DNA of 64,000 nt from Curvularia sp. ZM96 (GCA_022457065.1 JAJGBQ010000008.1:1054001-1118000); one strand, 5' to 3'. Shown: positions 20,727 through 32,979, numbered from the stretch's first letter. Notes: generated from the letters alone by a model not told the origin. Made by a program: numbers and translations.

Positions 20727-22080
20727 CTACCAGTCATCTGCATCGTTTCGCATAGCGTACACGGGGACAAGTACAGCGATGGCCAGTAGCCCGACTTGGT
20801 ATCCATACAGAAATTCAATGCTTTGCAGAGACACAGTAGCCCACCTGGTGAGAACGAAGGCGGGCAGGACGTAACAAATTAGCTGAAAGGTTGAAATAAC
20901 GGCAGTAAACAAGACCGAGTCGAAACACCAAGCGGACCTACGCTGACTACCATGCAGCTGCACTGCAACTACTCCGGCAGCACATGTTGAGATGGGGAAG
21001 AAAATATAGCCCACGTGCAACGGAGATTGCAAATTAGCTGTCTCATTCGGCGCCAGCGAGCTGAGCAACTGAACACACGAACCAAAGCTTGCGCCGCATG
21101 AGAGCAACAGTAGTACGACGACTAGAACGCTGTCCCAAGGTTGGCGTTGACCTGAATTTGACTCAGGTGTTTTTGGAGTTGCCTGGCAGTCGTCGAGCCA
21201 CTTTCGTCTTTCACCTTGGAGTCGAGAGGCTCCTGCGGCATCGATCTTCTGACTTACGCTTGATGCACAGTAATCGCGATTGTAACAGTCGCTCAGCCTC
21301 AACAGAGAATCTGCAGCCTGCACAATCCGAGAATTCAATCTGCAAACATGAATCATTTGACCTGCAAAAAGGAATAAAAGTACTAGAGCCGTGATGCAAT
21401 ACAATCTCAATATACGTTCGTCAGATACTGTGAGTGAACATGAGTGCCCACCGCGAGTCATATATACTGTAAGTGCTTACCTTCAGGCCACGCCTTGGCA
21501 GAGCTAGCGCACACTAATATAGCAACAGCGGCGGGTAATTGCCGTATATGTATTGATGCCATCATTGATGGATATTTGGTTTCGCTGGTGTGATGGCCAC
21601 CGTTGACGAAGCATACTCCGAGAAGAAAGAGATGATTGATGGCGATAGCACCCACAAGATATGCCGGTATGACCTCATTCTGGCCGGTCCAAGCCGCCAC
21701 TATTGCTAGAACACTATCCGTCCAATTACTAACTTTGTGAGCATGGCTCATCCCACGACGTCGACACAAACTCACCTAAGGAGAAATTCTACGATGTTTG
21801 CACAAATAGTGTGATTTCGGTGGAAGAGAACGACTACAAGATGCAGTACACTGAGCTTCTGTACAGCTGTCGTAGTTAGTACTGCGCAAAGAGCAGACCA
21901 GAACCGAACGGAGGGACGTGTAGCTGAGACAGATACGACACAAGAGAGCATGAAAGCGACAAATGCTACAGAACAAACAACACAAAATAGAATGTGTGTG
22001 GACAGTGCACTAGCCGGCTTTTGCCACGCACTCGGGAAGATTGTGCGCAAAATGCCCAACGGTAAGCGAGAGCAGAGCAT
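20727..22080 (-). CDS. Second divergent CAX-like multi-pass membrane protein
   Basis: A 417-aa protein from three exons, 22080-21776, 21728-21481 and 21427-20727, with introns of 47 nt (gtgagt..gttag) and 53 nt (gtaagc..tcacag). Only the spliced product shows the CAX-like pattern. SNWTDSVLAIVAAWTGQNE, followed by AYLVGAIAINHLFLLGVCF, mirrors the first repeat of Ca2+/H+ exchangers. GYIFFPISTCAAGVVAVQL, followed by ICYVLPAFVL, mirrors the second. The essential GN..E and GN.AEH acidic sites are absent (the second reads STCAAG). A hydrophilic loop of ~70 residues separates the halves. The length is close to the 423-aa CAX-like protein at 6702-8022. A non-transporting or altered-specificity paralogue is the best guess. 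Confidence 0.6.
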
Positions 22081-23148
22081 ATCGTCGATGAAGATGGTAT
22101 CGCAAGCCTCAATGGGAGTTCTGGCACAGGGGATATGGCAGATTATGGCAGTGGGGTTGCCATCAAGATATTCAATCTATGTAATCTAGGGTCAGCAGTT
22201 CAATTCCAAGCTGCTGACAAATGAGCATATGTATTATGCAGCGTCTTGAATTCTGCTTCTTAGCGTATGATTGCTGGAAGTGACCAAAGCCTAGTCTGCT
22301 ATACAAGCAAGCTAAAATATGCCTGGGTAACTTGGGGCGTATGCTGAGTATCGTGCATAGTGGAAGTCTAGAGCTTGTTAGAAATAAGTGAACTCGAAGA
22401 CTCCAATAAGTACTTGATATAGAAATGTAGCATGATAAGTAACATAAGCCTTTTGATTTGCAACATTGGGAAACGCCAATCTCTTATGTTACTATTGCAT
22501 GCCTGTCATTTATCAACTTGCGTTCAAAATGATCATCAATAGTCAAAGACTGATTGAAATAGATGCTGTTTATATCTTGTTAACTCAAATCGTGGAACAG
22601 ATGGCTGATGGCGTCATATAAACTTGACGATATGTATAGATTCTCTCTATCAAGAGAAGAGATGAAGCAGAAAGGCAATAGTTGCCGAAGTCATACAGTA
22701 TATATTGTGATCATGAGATATGCCTCTTTGAGCCATGTATGTTAGAAATACAGGTACAGCCATCCCGAAAGGCGAGCACTGTGCACCAAATCTATCGTCC
22801 TGTCCCTTTGTTGACTATGAATCAGCTACAGTCGCTAGCGATTGCGGCTTCACCTCTGTAGGCAGCGTTCCAAAAGTCCAGTCATCAGAAGATCGAGGAT
22901 CGGCCAATCACACCAATGGTTCTGCTGCTGACTTCTTGTACTAAGCTACATAAGGAAGGTGGGGCTGCTCAAGTCCGTTACGCAGCTGTGCGTAAGGGTG
23001 AAGCCGCAATCGCTAACGACTGTATGGACGATATCGTTTCCAATTTACAGTGCCGGCACTTCTAACGAAATATGAACATTACTGGGCAATGGGTGTCGAA
23101 CTCGTTTTGACCTTTCGTATTGCCTACTAGTGCAATGATGCAAACCGC
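22081..23148. other. AT-rich intergenic, contains MITE copy 3
   Basis: No gene is visible between the CAX-like gene and the kinase-like gene; the MITE at 22827-23024 is the only recognisable element. Confidence 0.5.
22827..23024 (+). mobile_element. MITE copy 3 (198 bp)
   Basis: TA-flanked, same length and orientation as copy 2, with TIRs CAGTCGCTAGCGATTGCGGC... / ...GCCGCAATCGCTAACGACTG. Confidence 0.9.
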
Positions 23149-24078
23149 TTATTGCATCCTGCTGTTTGGATTCCACACTCCCCCTACCGTGGTACCCAGT
23201 ACTCGAACCGCTTGGATGTATATTTCGAGCTCCTTGCGTGAATTTGAGAGTATTTTCAGATCGAAGTAGATTTTCGCTTGTTTTAGCGCAGTACTATCGA
23301 GTACGTGGTGTTTGCGTAGACGGTCCTTTAAACCACTAATCCAGCGGTCGTTGCTTTTCTCCAGTCGTTCGTCTACATAACAAAGGAGCTCCATGAATGA
23401 TTCCAGTTCTGCGTGACCTGCCGGCTCGTGTGTATCAAAACACGTGCAATTTTCAATGCCAGCTGTGGTTGTTAGCACACTTATCAAACGGTTTCTGCTG
23501 ACCTTACCGATCTGGAAATAGAATGTGTTCTTTTGCCATACTAGCAGAACATCTGCCACATAGAACGCATTTCTCTGTAAGCCGATCTCATGTAAGGCCG
23601 AGATGCCGGCGAGCACCTGCAGCTATTAGCGCTACGTCATCAGGTAGCGTGGCGTGCCTACATCAGTCGCAAGTATCTTGCAATGGTCCGGAACAAACCA
23701 GCAGTCTTCCCTGAGATCCATAATGTCTACTAAGCTAGCTGCGTCTGGGAAGTTGTTGATGGTACTCGTGTTTTCGCATATTTCTAAAGCGAAAATTTCG
23801 TTCACCGTTCGAAGCCTTGTAAGTCTCTCTGCAACGATGGGTGCGATGACCTTCTCATACACATACGTGACGGTATCGGGCTGAAGAAGAATCAGAAACT
23901 TGACGCTGCCAATCTTCCGATAAAGCTTGCGAGAAGAGTTGAGGTTTATCGGTTTACTGAATCGTTGTCCTTGAACGGGCAATGGGGTTCTCAAAATGTT
24001 GGACATGTTGACGATCTGGTTGAAGATAGACCTTTGGGAAACGAAAGTACAAGAAATTGTCAGGTGTATGGTAGCCAT
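23149..24078 (-). CDS. Protein-kinase-like protein lacking catalytic residues
   Basis: About 294 aa from exons 24078-23662 and 23616-23149, across a 45-nt intron (gtaggc..ctgcag). The joined segment VLAGISALHEIGL resembles kinase subdomain VIa. It is followed by QRNAFYVADVLL where active kinases have HRDIKPxNVLL, and FQIGKVSR where they have FKIGDFGLSR. Thus the catalytic Asp of HRD and the metal-binding Asp of DFG both appear substituted. The N-terminal half has plausible lobe features (YRKIGSVKFLILLQP, LTRLRTVNEIFALE). It is probably a pseudokinase, but similarity is weak and a non-kinase is possible. Its 5' end lies 218 bp from the divergent gene at 24297. Confidence 0.45.
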
Positions 24079-24296
24079 ATGTAATTGCAGTAGATTTAGG
24101 ACTGCTGACGAGGCCTACGTGTCAGCATGTGAGCGCTTTATTACAGGAAGCCATATCCATGTAGCTATAATATTCGAAACACAAACGACACCTACAAAGG
24201 TATTTGCATTTAGAAAGTCAAGAGCGATGCCAGAGTGTAAGTATGTTACAGACTACGCGACATCTTGGGTCAGGCATTATCTTCTTGTCTCAAATC

Positions 24297-26790
24297 ATGG
24301 AGATTGATCCCGCTCACAGCCATCTATGCGAAAAGGAGCGGAAGAAGATAGAAAATCAATTCAAACGAGGAGCGTGTATGCCATGGCTGCCTGAAAGCCG
24401 TCTGAAAGCTGAGATACAGAAGTCACAGTGGGAAACCAGGCGCATAATAGAGGTCAAAAGGCTAGGGGGCGACGACTTCGACAGGTTATGCTTTGGAGAC
24501 GCCGGCATCCGTATCATGGAGGGTGTGGCTCTACTGGAGGCGGCTCGGTTTTCTAAATCCCCAAAGCTGAAGGAAGTGTTCCATCTTCTTGGAACTGAAG
24601 AGCCATGGTGGGTCGTCGAATTTTTCGAGCATGGTATGACTACCACAGCAACAAAGAAACGCACCAGACCGGATCCTTGCTGACCCTCAATAATCTAGAT
24701 AGTTCAGATAACAAAAGACTGCCCTTTGACTGGAAACAAAGGGCTGTACGTAGCTTTTTTTATCCTCCAACACGAGAGTGGAGTGTGACACGCCCATCAG
24801 AAAGGTTGTTGATTAAGGATTATATTTTTGAGGAGGCGAACCGTGTCAGTAGAATGGAAGGCGTACGAGACGCCTTCTGCGAGTTGAGTAAGCTTCCTAG
24901 CATGTGGAACACTAGAACTTTCACGTATCTAAGCGACATACGGAAGTCTTTTTGTCACGAGGTATGTACCTAACCGATGTTGTTTTAGCTAGTGCAAACT
25001 GGGAACAGGAAGCTGAAAACTATATCTGGGCTATTGTCAACCAGTGGAGGGAGATTACATTGCAATGGGATCCCAGAATCTTGCAATGTGTAGACTTCAA
25101 GTCTGTCAACACATTACAGTCTCGAGCGCCTGCCCTCTCCACCGAAGACCTCAACTGTATCAAAGACGAGTTTGGGGAGGGGCGGATACTCCCTCTGCTC
25201 AAAGACCCCAAACTCCGAGGTCGAGTCGAATCCGTAATCTGCTGCCAAGGTCCAATCTTGACGTTGGAAACTTTTGCGGAAGATGCACGATTACTACAAC
25301 TCAGGGTGCGTGAGCCATTGAAGAAGTTATTACCCAACATGAAAGGAAGTGGAGATACGTTAAGGAAAAAGATCTGCGATCTTCTTGACAAGGAATTTGA
25401 CAAAATCTCAGGTTCGAACGGTCACCCCAAGCCAACCAATGAAGAAAGGCAGGCATTGATCAAACGTTGTTACCAGCACGTCTTTCTACATACAATCCGC
25501 ACAAGGACTCCTATTACCGCAGTAGATTTAAGAAATCTCATGGAGAAGGAGCTTTGTATTCCCTGCACACAAGACAGAGGGACCATGTCTACCGAAGCAC
25601 CGGAAAATGAGTTGCCAGACATTGAAGCAGACATAGAAAAAAGACATGGAGACTCGCTGTTCAAAGACGTAGAGGCCACGAAGAATTTGTACTACGATCG
25701 AATCAACAATAGTGGTACTTCTAGCCCTGCCTTGACACAGTCGTATATGGCGATACATATTGTACGCATCTTCTTATTTGGAAGAGAAGCTGTTGAACGA
25801 ACAAAAGCACCCACTTCAGGTTCGCCAGTCGCGACTATACAGTCTCTCTCTACTCAAGCGCATCCCATATCCTTCGACGTCAGTCCAATCAGCGCTTGCT
25901 CGTCGGAAGAACTTGGTCGCTCTCAGAACTTTCCAACGTGTATGGCGGGTCTAACTATTTCGAATGCAAGACGTGTTTGCCAAGAACACATACAGACACC
26001 CGCAGCTCTGGTGAATTCTATGGCAGCTTCGCTAGCCAGTAATGAGCTTTCGCCGACAACATCAACTCATACGTCGACTACCAAACGCTCGGCATCGATA
26101 GATGGCCTGCTGCCTGTAAAGCGGCGTCGATCTTGGTTTGACCATCAAGAACAGAATATTATACTCCGCGACACGGGAGACCCACATTACCAGAGAGGTA
26201 GTCCAAGCGTGTCGGATTTGCTATCCCAGGCAACGGGCATGGTGAGCCCTAGCGTATACAGTCAGGCAGATGAGAGATCTTCGATCTGCCAGACGGGTAG
26301 TGTTCGACTGCGCAGCAACTCTGACCTAGGAAATGACTCCCGTTTGTTGATAGCAAAAGACTATTCTGAGCTGATAGGGAGATGGGAAGAATTGAACCAT
26401 GGTGAATCACAATCTCACACCGATGTCGCGTCTAGTTATACTGAGGCAATGGCGGTACCACGACACCCAACTAGCAAGCCCAGACCAAAGACCTCTGACA
26501 ATGTAGCAACGTACGAGCCTCTGACTGTCGGATCCCACACAGGGCTTCCCACTTATGTCTGGTACATTTCGATCAGAGATAGAAAAAAGGCCCTTCGTGT
26601 CCCACGCACGGAACAGGCAACATACCGATTTGTGGCCACCCAAAAAGAGGTCGACAAAAAAGCGAGATTTAGTTACGAGTTAAAAGGAAGCACTAAGTAC
26701 GCAAGTGATGCAGAGCAATTGTACACGGCTATTAATCGAAGAGAGCTACTCACAGTTTGGGTGCATTCTAATAGCCTGGGAAAACCATAG
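24297..26790 (+). CDS. Unknown 793-aa protein, 3 exons
   Basis: Exons are 24297-24633, 24699-24961 and 25009-26790, with introns of 65 nt (gtatga..atctag) and 47 nt (gtatgt..aacag); all phases agree. The N-terminal ~450 residues are helical and charged, with FFEH, PFDWKQRAV and YQHVFLHTIRTRTPITAVDLR segments. The middle (~450-650) is Ser/Thr-rich and disordered, with a nuclear-localisation-like PVKRRRSW. The C-terminal ~100 residues (PTYVWYISIRDRKKALRV ... YTAINRRELLTVWV) look folded. No family recognised. It is divergent from the kinase-like gene and followed by another unknown gene on the same strand. Confidence 0.6.
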
Positions 26791-27312
26791 AAGCTAAACG
26801 CGAAAATCACAGTACCACAGAACGTAAGCGAAGTTGTAAGATTCATACGGACAGATGTCATTTAAACTAATGGAACGCGAGTGTTGATACGAGACTCTCT
26901 TCACTTCAAAACGTAAAGGGATAGAGGTACAATAACTAGTGAATTTTCCAGCAAGTGCAAGCGCGTCCATACACTACGGCCATGGCTCATGACCATCAAT
27001 TTTAGTTGCCTGCTCTCATGCACGCAGGGATTCATTTGTAAATTACTCAAAACCCAATAGCGCTTGTAAATTGCTTGGCCGCGACAAGACAAATCTCAGA
27101 ATTAGCAGTATCAGCAGTCATGGTACATGTGAAGCCTCTATCGGACTCTCGTCTTCAGGAGATTGATGACTGATAAGCATGTCATGTCTTCCATAAGCAG
27201 TGCGAAGATGCTGTTCAGGTGGAAGTGGCTTATATTGAATCTGTACTAGAAAAGCGTCATTCAGCCACAAAGAATTCGTCTCTATGATACCAAAGTCACG
27301 AAGAAGTTAGAC
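26791..27312. other. Intergenic
   Basis: No gene, repeat or RNA signal seen between the two unknown genes. Confidence 0.5.
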
Positions 27313-28290
27313 ATGGATCCCCTGCCAGAGCGCAGAAATCTTCTTATTATCAAAGGAAGCGTGCCATGGGAAGACATTCTTCATCTACTCGGCCGGCTGC
27401 TAGACAAAGCGGGTAAAATCGGTAACCTGGAAAACACTCCGCAACCATGGAAAGTGTTTTCTCTCGTTTGCGTCAGTGGCGACAAGAGGTATGTAAAGAT
27501 AATCTTGATTAGTAGGCGTCGCTCACATAGCACTGTCCGCTGGCGGTTCTTCTCAGTCGAGGCCAAAAGAGTATAGACGAATGCCATGAGATTTTGAATC
27601 TCATCCAAAGCAATTCCGGTTACTTGACCCTAGCCCCTTCATCCTATAGTGCACACTTGGGTTCTCAAAATCTAACAAGCTCTTTGCTCGAGCACTTGGA
27701 AGAACCAGTGCAGAAGGAGTGTCGTTGTGAAATGTATGCCGCACTGCTTCCGCGTCTCTATCCGTTGCGATATGCTGAGCGTCAATAGATTTATTTGGAA
27801 CTTCCATAGGCCTGATGAACCCCCCAATTACATCACATCGTACAACTACGATCCCACAAGGTCAGAAGAAACGAATCCATCTGTCTCGGAATTGTTCTTT
27901 CAAGCACTCTGGGTTCAAGAGTACCCCAATCACGCACAAAAGATCATCGAGTACCCATTTCATGGTCTCGTCACCTCGGCACGAACATGCAATGAGTTTC
28001 ATAATTCCCAAATTTGTGTTAGTTTCAGGGTGCCCGCAAGAGACGACTGCGAAACTGAATCGGAGCTCAACATACTGCAGCATATGGGCGTCGCCTTTCA
28101 TTTTCCTTTTGTTGTTCCCAGATGTGACGCTACAAGAAAAAAAAGACACGAAGCTACCAGCGCAAATGAAATCATGCTGGAAGCCGCCGCGAGCAAATTG
28201 GCTGATTGGTTGAGCCCAAGCTCTGAGAACATGAGTGAGGTGAATACTGTAGTAGAATCAAGTATCTCAGAACATAGCAACAAGCTTTGA
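27313..28290 (+). CDS. Unknown 284-aa protein, 3 exons
   Basis: Exons are 27313-27488, 27557-27733 and 27789-28290. Introns are 68 nt (gtatgt..cttctcag, a strong polypyrimidine acceptor) and 55 nt (gtatgc..caatag). All phases close without stops. The protein starts MDPLPERRNLLIIKGSV, has a helical/Leu-rich middle (SLLEHLEEPVQ) and an acidic C-terminus. I recognise no domain. It lies on the same strand as the 793-aa gene and has similar short introns. Confidence 0.55.
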
Positions 28291-29063
28291 ATTCCATTTG
28301 GAAAATAATTCGGCGCGTCGGTGTTTACCTGCAGCGAACCCGTATCTACTAGAGAGTCGCAACTGATACATTGCGTTTGTCTTCAGGCTCTAGGCTAAAT
28401 TCACTAATATCAATATGAGTTATATGGGATACCAAAGCTGCGATGACAGGTGGCAAGTGACTTGCGTGGCTGGCATCTAATCCCAGCTCTGTTGACTACC
28501 TCACCACCTATGAGATGCTTCCTAATACGCCCACCGCTATCAGTATCTGCATAATGGTTCTGAAGGTGATCACCTCCAGACAAGGCACCTATTTGGTCCC
28601 CCCTAATGTCGCATACAAGTATCATCTAGGATGTTTCAAAGCTTGTCCTGATACTTGAAGATGAAGACAAAGACCATATCTGGGACAATGCCTTGTTTAT
28701 TCAAAGCAGCATTAGTTTCAGGCAGGCAGGTAGCTAGAGCACAGGAAGGATTACCAATTCCCTATCTGCATATACGAAACACTCGCAGGATGTACGAGGG
28801 TATGCTTACGCATCCTAACTTTGACAGCGATGACACCCCATGACGATGCACCGAATGTGTCCTCCTAGAAATATTGATTATGGCTGATACAACGTATGTT
28901 CTCCAGCTATAATATTGAACAAAAAAGCATTATTTTGACATCCTTGCAAGCTCTAGCTCATACTGTAAACAAGAGGTACGTTTTTCTACTCTTTAATCGA
29001 TTCACTCCCTTCTGACAAATGTAAAGGCGGCCCTGGGATCAATCCTCACCAGAATCATTCGCA
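28291..29063. other. Intergenic
   Basis: About 770 bp. A 62-codon ORF at 28655 has no features. Nothing else is seen. Confidence 0.45.
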
Positions 29064-30258
29064 ATGATGCAAGTAACAGAAATACTCATGAAAGAGGTAT
29101 GCCTTACAACGAACGTCGTCGACAAGTCTTGACTCTTATAGGATGAAGACTCAACAATTGCTGCCCAAGACTGTCAAGAGACAACAATGGACCCTGTCGG
29201 TGAAGTTATTTTGAGACTCTCGGGCCCATGTGGTGAGGCTAAGAGGGATTTCCGAGTTTCCACCAACGTGCTCCGCCTCGCTTCGCCAGTCTTTACAAAG
29301 ATGCTCAGCACCTCATTTAACGAGGGACAGAGACTGTTACTAGAAGAATTTCCCGTGATTGAATTAGGGGATGACGATCCTAATGTCATGGAATTGATCC
29401 TCAGGGTCCTTCATTTCCAAGGTAACAGCACAGACCACACAATGACTCCGGAAAGACTGGCACAGGTTGCACTCCACTGCGACAAGTATGACTTGACTAA
29501 GTCTTTGGGGCCTTGGGTTACCACCTGGTTCCGCAATGTCAGAGGAATTAGCAGTGATGCTAAAGCATTTGGTTTACAGATACTAGCTGCCTACATGTTT
29601 GGCGATCGCAGGGAATTCAGGGATATTTCCAGAGCAGCCGTCTTGCAGCTGAACTTGATGTTCCCTGCACAATGGAAGGAGGAGGAGCTGTTATCAATCT
29701 TACCCATGAGTGTGACTAGTAAGTGTGAAAGGGTTCTTGACATAGACATGCTCTAATCAGGATCGGATAGACTCCATAAAGAAGAGAATACAGCGAGTCT
29801 TGAACGAGCTCGAAGCAGTCTTGCAATGCATGGAACGCATAATACGCGACGATTCTCGATGCTATAATACCTGGAAGCTTCTTTGTACCCAGTGTGGTCG
29901 CAACCTTCCTGGCGAAGCAAAGCGGTGCCATCCATGTCAAAACACTCACCTTTTAGCGGTTTACTGTACAGGGCAGACGAGGGTAGCTCAGTATTTTGAT
30001 GTCTTGCGTGCCGTAGAGCTATGGCCCACTGTTGGGTACTTCGCGGCTTCCTCCGTTTCCCAGATCTCTTTACGATTTACGAGCGCTAGGGAAAGTGTGC
30101 GGCACGCTTGTGAAGGGGCCAGCTATTGTCCCCTGCTAAGGACTCTAGGTTTGATGTCAGAGAAAGCTACGGAGGCCCAAGACTGGGCGAATGGGCTATG
30201 TTTACAGTGTGTTCGTGAAGGGGAAGATGAAGAATGTGGACTATGCAGCCATACATAA
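29064..30258 (+). CDS. BTB/POZ domain protein
   Basis: A likely adaptor or protein-interaction protein. Exon 1 (29064-29096) joins across a 45-nt intron (gtatgc..ttatag) to an exon starting at 29142, in frame with the longer ORF. Residues ~30-140 form a fungal-type BTB domain: VILRLSGPCGEAKRDFRVST, then LRLASPVFTKMLS, FNEG, and LILRVLHFQGN. A further C-terminal exon (29761-30258) continues with RIDSIKKRIQRVLNELEAVL and paired cysteines (CTQCGR..., CHPCQ), a layout seen in fungal BTB proteins. The connecting intron is uncertain: a phase-correct but weak donor (gtgact) is at 29712, while the stronger gtaagt at 29725 would shift the frame. The ORF without this intron ends at 29756. Confidence 0.7.
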
Positions 30259-30612
30259 GATGCTTATCAGAGACTTTGACCAATGCAACGAAGGGTAGAT
30301 GCACGGACTCAAAGGGTCGAATGACACTCACGTCGTATGTTGTTTTGGTATCTCTTCTTCTCTTGCACACTATTTTCCGTCCTCTCAATTACCGCACTGC
30401 TTTGAGCACCGCCTTGAGGCGTTATCACGAAAGCGGCTACGATGTTGAACGCAGCTGCCGTGACCTATGTTAGACCTGCGCCCACAACAGGCATAGTGGA
30501 GTTCACTAAGGAGTGGACTAAAAATCCTGCAACGTATCTAGTATCAAAACTCAAAACATAACCATGGCATATAACCACTTTCAACAGATGCGACAGTGGT
30601 TGCGTGAATCTA

Positions 30613-31360
30613 TCATACAGTACAAGCAATTCGAGAGCCCTCAGATAGAGTGTAAAGCCATCCAGGGGTAGGATACGCCGTCCAGTTGCTCCTGTGGGTA
30701 GAGGCTGGCCAGATGATCATTGGGTTCAGCGACTCACCGCTTGCTGATACGCATTCGATGGCAGTCACCACCGTCCGCATAACGCCCGCACCTCTATAGT
30801 CTCGTCGGTCATCCTTACCTACAAGGACTTTGACAGTGCCAAGCATGCTCAGCATGACTCCTGTCTCATCCATATTGTAGACATTCTCTGGCAGGACATC
30901 TGGCTGCGGAGCTCCTGTTCGATAATTTCGAACCAGTGTACAACCTTGTCATAGACATTGTTATCGTGGCGCTCCCAAGCCATTGCTTTGTTGTTCCTCG
31001 ACTTGATCTCTGGATGGCGGCGACGGAAGGCTTGAGGCCACTTCTTATTCGGCGGCCAGCGGGCCGATTCAATACTCATCGGCGGGCGATGCAGAATGCG
31101 AGCGAAGGTAATTATGTACTTGATAGGGATTGAGGATCCACTGGCGCTCATTCGTAGCAGGAAATCAACGAGCGCTTTCTCCTCAGCAGGACTCAGATAT
31201 TGCTGTCTCTCAGCTGTGGCCTTCTTCAAGGGTCGACCTCGCTGCCGATAACGAAACAGTAGTGCGAGGAACATTAGTTACCATGTTTAGCTCGAGCAGA
31301 GATGCTCTGACGCACGTTAAGAGGCAATTCTAAGGCCAGTGCCTGACTGGCGGGGTCCAT
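30613..31360 (-). mobile_element. Fot1/pogo-type transposase relic (fragment)
   Basis: A decayed Tc1/mariner-pogo transposase. From 31360 the frame starts MDPASQALALELP, breaks, and resumes with the CENP-B/Tc5-like HTH region (TAERQQYLSPAEEKALVDFLL, RRHPEIKSRNNKAM). It then changes frame again before the first catalytic block NMDETGVMLSMLG and ends soon after LNPMIIWPA. The second and third acidic residues of the DDD triad are missing, so it is truncated as well as frameshifted. I could not find its terminal inverted repeats. Confidence 0.85.
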
Positions 31361-32228
31361 AGTTGCTGTCGTATACATTACAGCTTCACAGCTTCCTCTA
31401 CTGAGTGGGTGTCCCAGTTATGGGCGTTCCTCACGCTGTGCTAATGATAAAAAAAAAGACCAAAGATCAAAGAGTGATAGAACGTGCCAGAAGAACATGT
31501 CACATGACTGACCAATAGAAAGGTCACGTGAATATATTTCGGATGACAAAGCTAGGCTTGTTGCGCTAAACTCTCATCACGAATCTTGCCAATCGCTTCG
31601 GCGACGGGAAAACTTTCTGATCACCACCTCAGAGCATCATCTAGCATGTCGAGACAAATATCTGAAAGTGTGATAGCCAGAGCATCGTTCAATATTCCCG
31701 ACGACAGAATTTAAGGCAAAACAGTTGCATAGGCTGAGGTGCCAGTTGAGGTACGAACAATCGCCGCCAGCGTATTGACAATATATAGCCACACCACTAC
31801 GTATTTTTCCATCGAAACATTAGTTGTATGTAGAATACATGCAAGTAAAAATAATAAGAGCTTGTGACCATGTTTTCATTAGTTTTTCTGCCTCTTATCT
31901 ACTTGCGTAGGGAATAGTGTTCTGCTACAGGGGTTGTTCCGTTTCGGTTGGATGCACGTTAGTAACGCTCGCAGTAAATCCTTAACTGCATGTCATACTT
32001 TTTACAAATTAGTTGAACGCCTGAAACATATTGAACCAGAAGTACAGTGATCAAGCGAATAAAAACGTCTTCCAACTTCCCTCAAGCAAGCTGGCTAGGT
32101 AATGGACGTCAATATTCGACAACCATTTGCTTTGGAAGACACACTTCCAAAGCTATAGGTATCATTACAGAATCAGAAACCTCGAAGAAGCTTCTTTCGT
32201 GCTAAGAGGCTGCTTGATAATCGCCGAA
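31361..32228. other. AT-rich intergenic
   Basis: No gene. A CACGTG lies at ~31536 and an A-tract at ~31450; neither has clear meaning. Confidence 0.45.
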
Positions 32229-32979
32229 TTACTCGATGCGAGACAGGGTCCGTGGTAGTATGGTGAACAACACCAGTGTCAAGCACGTGACGGCCATCCA
32301 TGTAGAGACAAGGAAGCTGGGACTGATAGTTACGGAAAGGAGAGACTTAGGAAGATTGCCAGAAAACACCATGTACACGGCACATGCAAGCATGCTAGTA
32401 ATCAAAGAAGCAAATATCGTTGCTCCCATCGCAACTAATGTAAATAGAGCAGCCCAGTTTCTGTAGCGTGGGTTGTCTTTCCACAACATCCGCGATAGAA
32501 AAGCCAAGCTGGCCATGGACGAACCAGCCCCGAGCACATACAAAATGGCGATGTACACACGCAAGCCAGCGGCTACGTCAAAGAACGTCGACTTGTGTAT
32601 AAAGCAGTCGCTCGTAGTTTCTCCTTCTGCTCCAGAGCTCAGGCTACAGTAGCTCGCGGCGTAGATGGAAATCGAACGAGGCACATCTGTCTTCTCGAGA
32701 ATTTTATCTAGTCCTGCATCTAATACGTCACCGAAAACAGGAATTGTGTGCACGAGATTCTCAAGGGCATCACGGAACGCGGTTATCTGGTATATGATTA
32801 ACGAGATTATACTATGCAACTGCATCCAAAACTGAGCTTACGCGCACGAGGTAAAGTTCACTGAACCAGTTCGGGCGGATGCCTGCTAGCACGCAGAAGA
32901 GGCAAAGTAAGAAGGCCAGTAGAACGAGGACTATCCTAAGAGTAACGCGCCAGTTGCGCATGCAAACCTTGACTGACAT
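32229..32979 (-). CDS. SUR7/PalI family membrane protein
   Basis: A 231-aa four-span membrane protein of the SUR7 (eisosome / cortical patch) type. Exon 1 (32979-32842) encodes the first membrane segment (TLRIVLVLLAFLLCLFCVLAG). A 55-nt intron (gtaagc..ataccag) joins exon 2 (32786-32229), which carries the extracellular loop with SYCSLSSG and a second Cys (SDCF), then three membrane segments. The Cys pair between spans 1 and 2 is the family hallmark. Such proteins act at the plasma membrane in cell-wall organisation and endocytosis. A stop upstream of the ATG at 32979 supports the start. Confidence 0.8.

Noticed and set aside
1606..22080. Secondary-metabolite gene cluster around the P450
   Set aside because: No polyketide synthase, peptide synthetase, terpene cyclase or tailoring partners are adjacent.
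29725..29760. Strong gtaagt donor as the BTB gene's last intron start
   Set aside because: Using it moves the downstream exon out of the frame that carries the helical and CxxC features; the weaker in-phase gtgact at 29712 is preferred, with doubt recorded.
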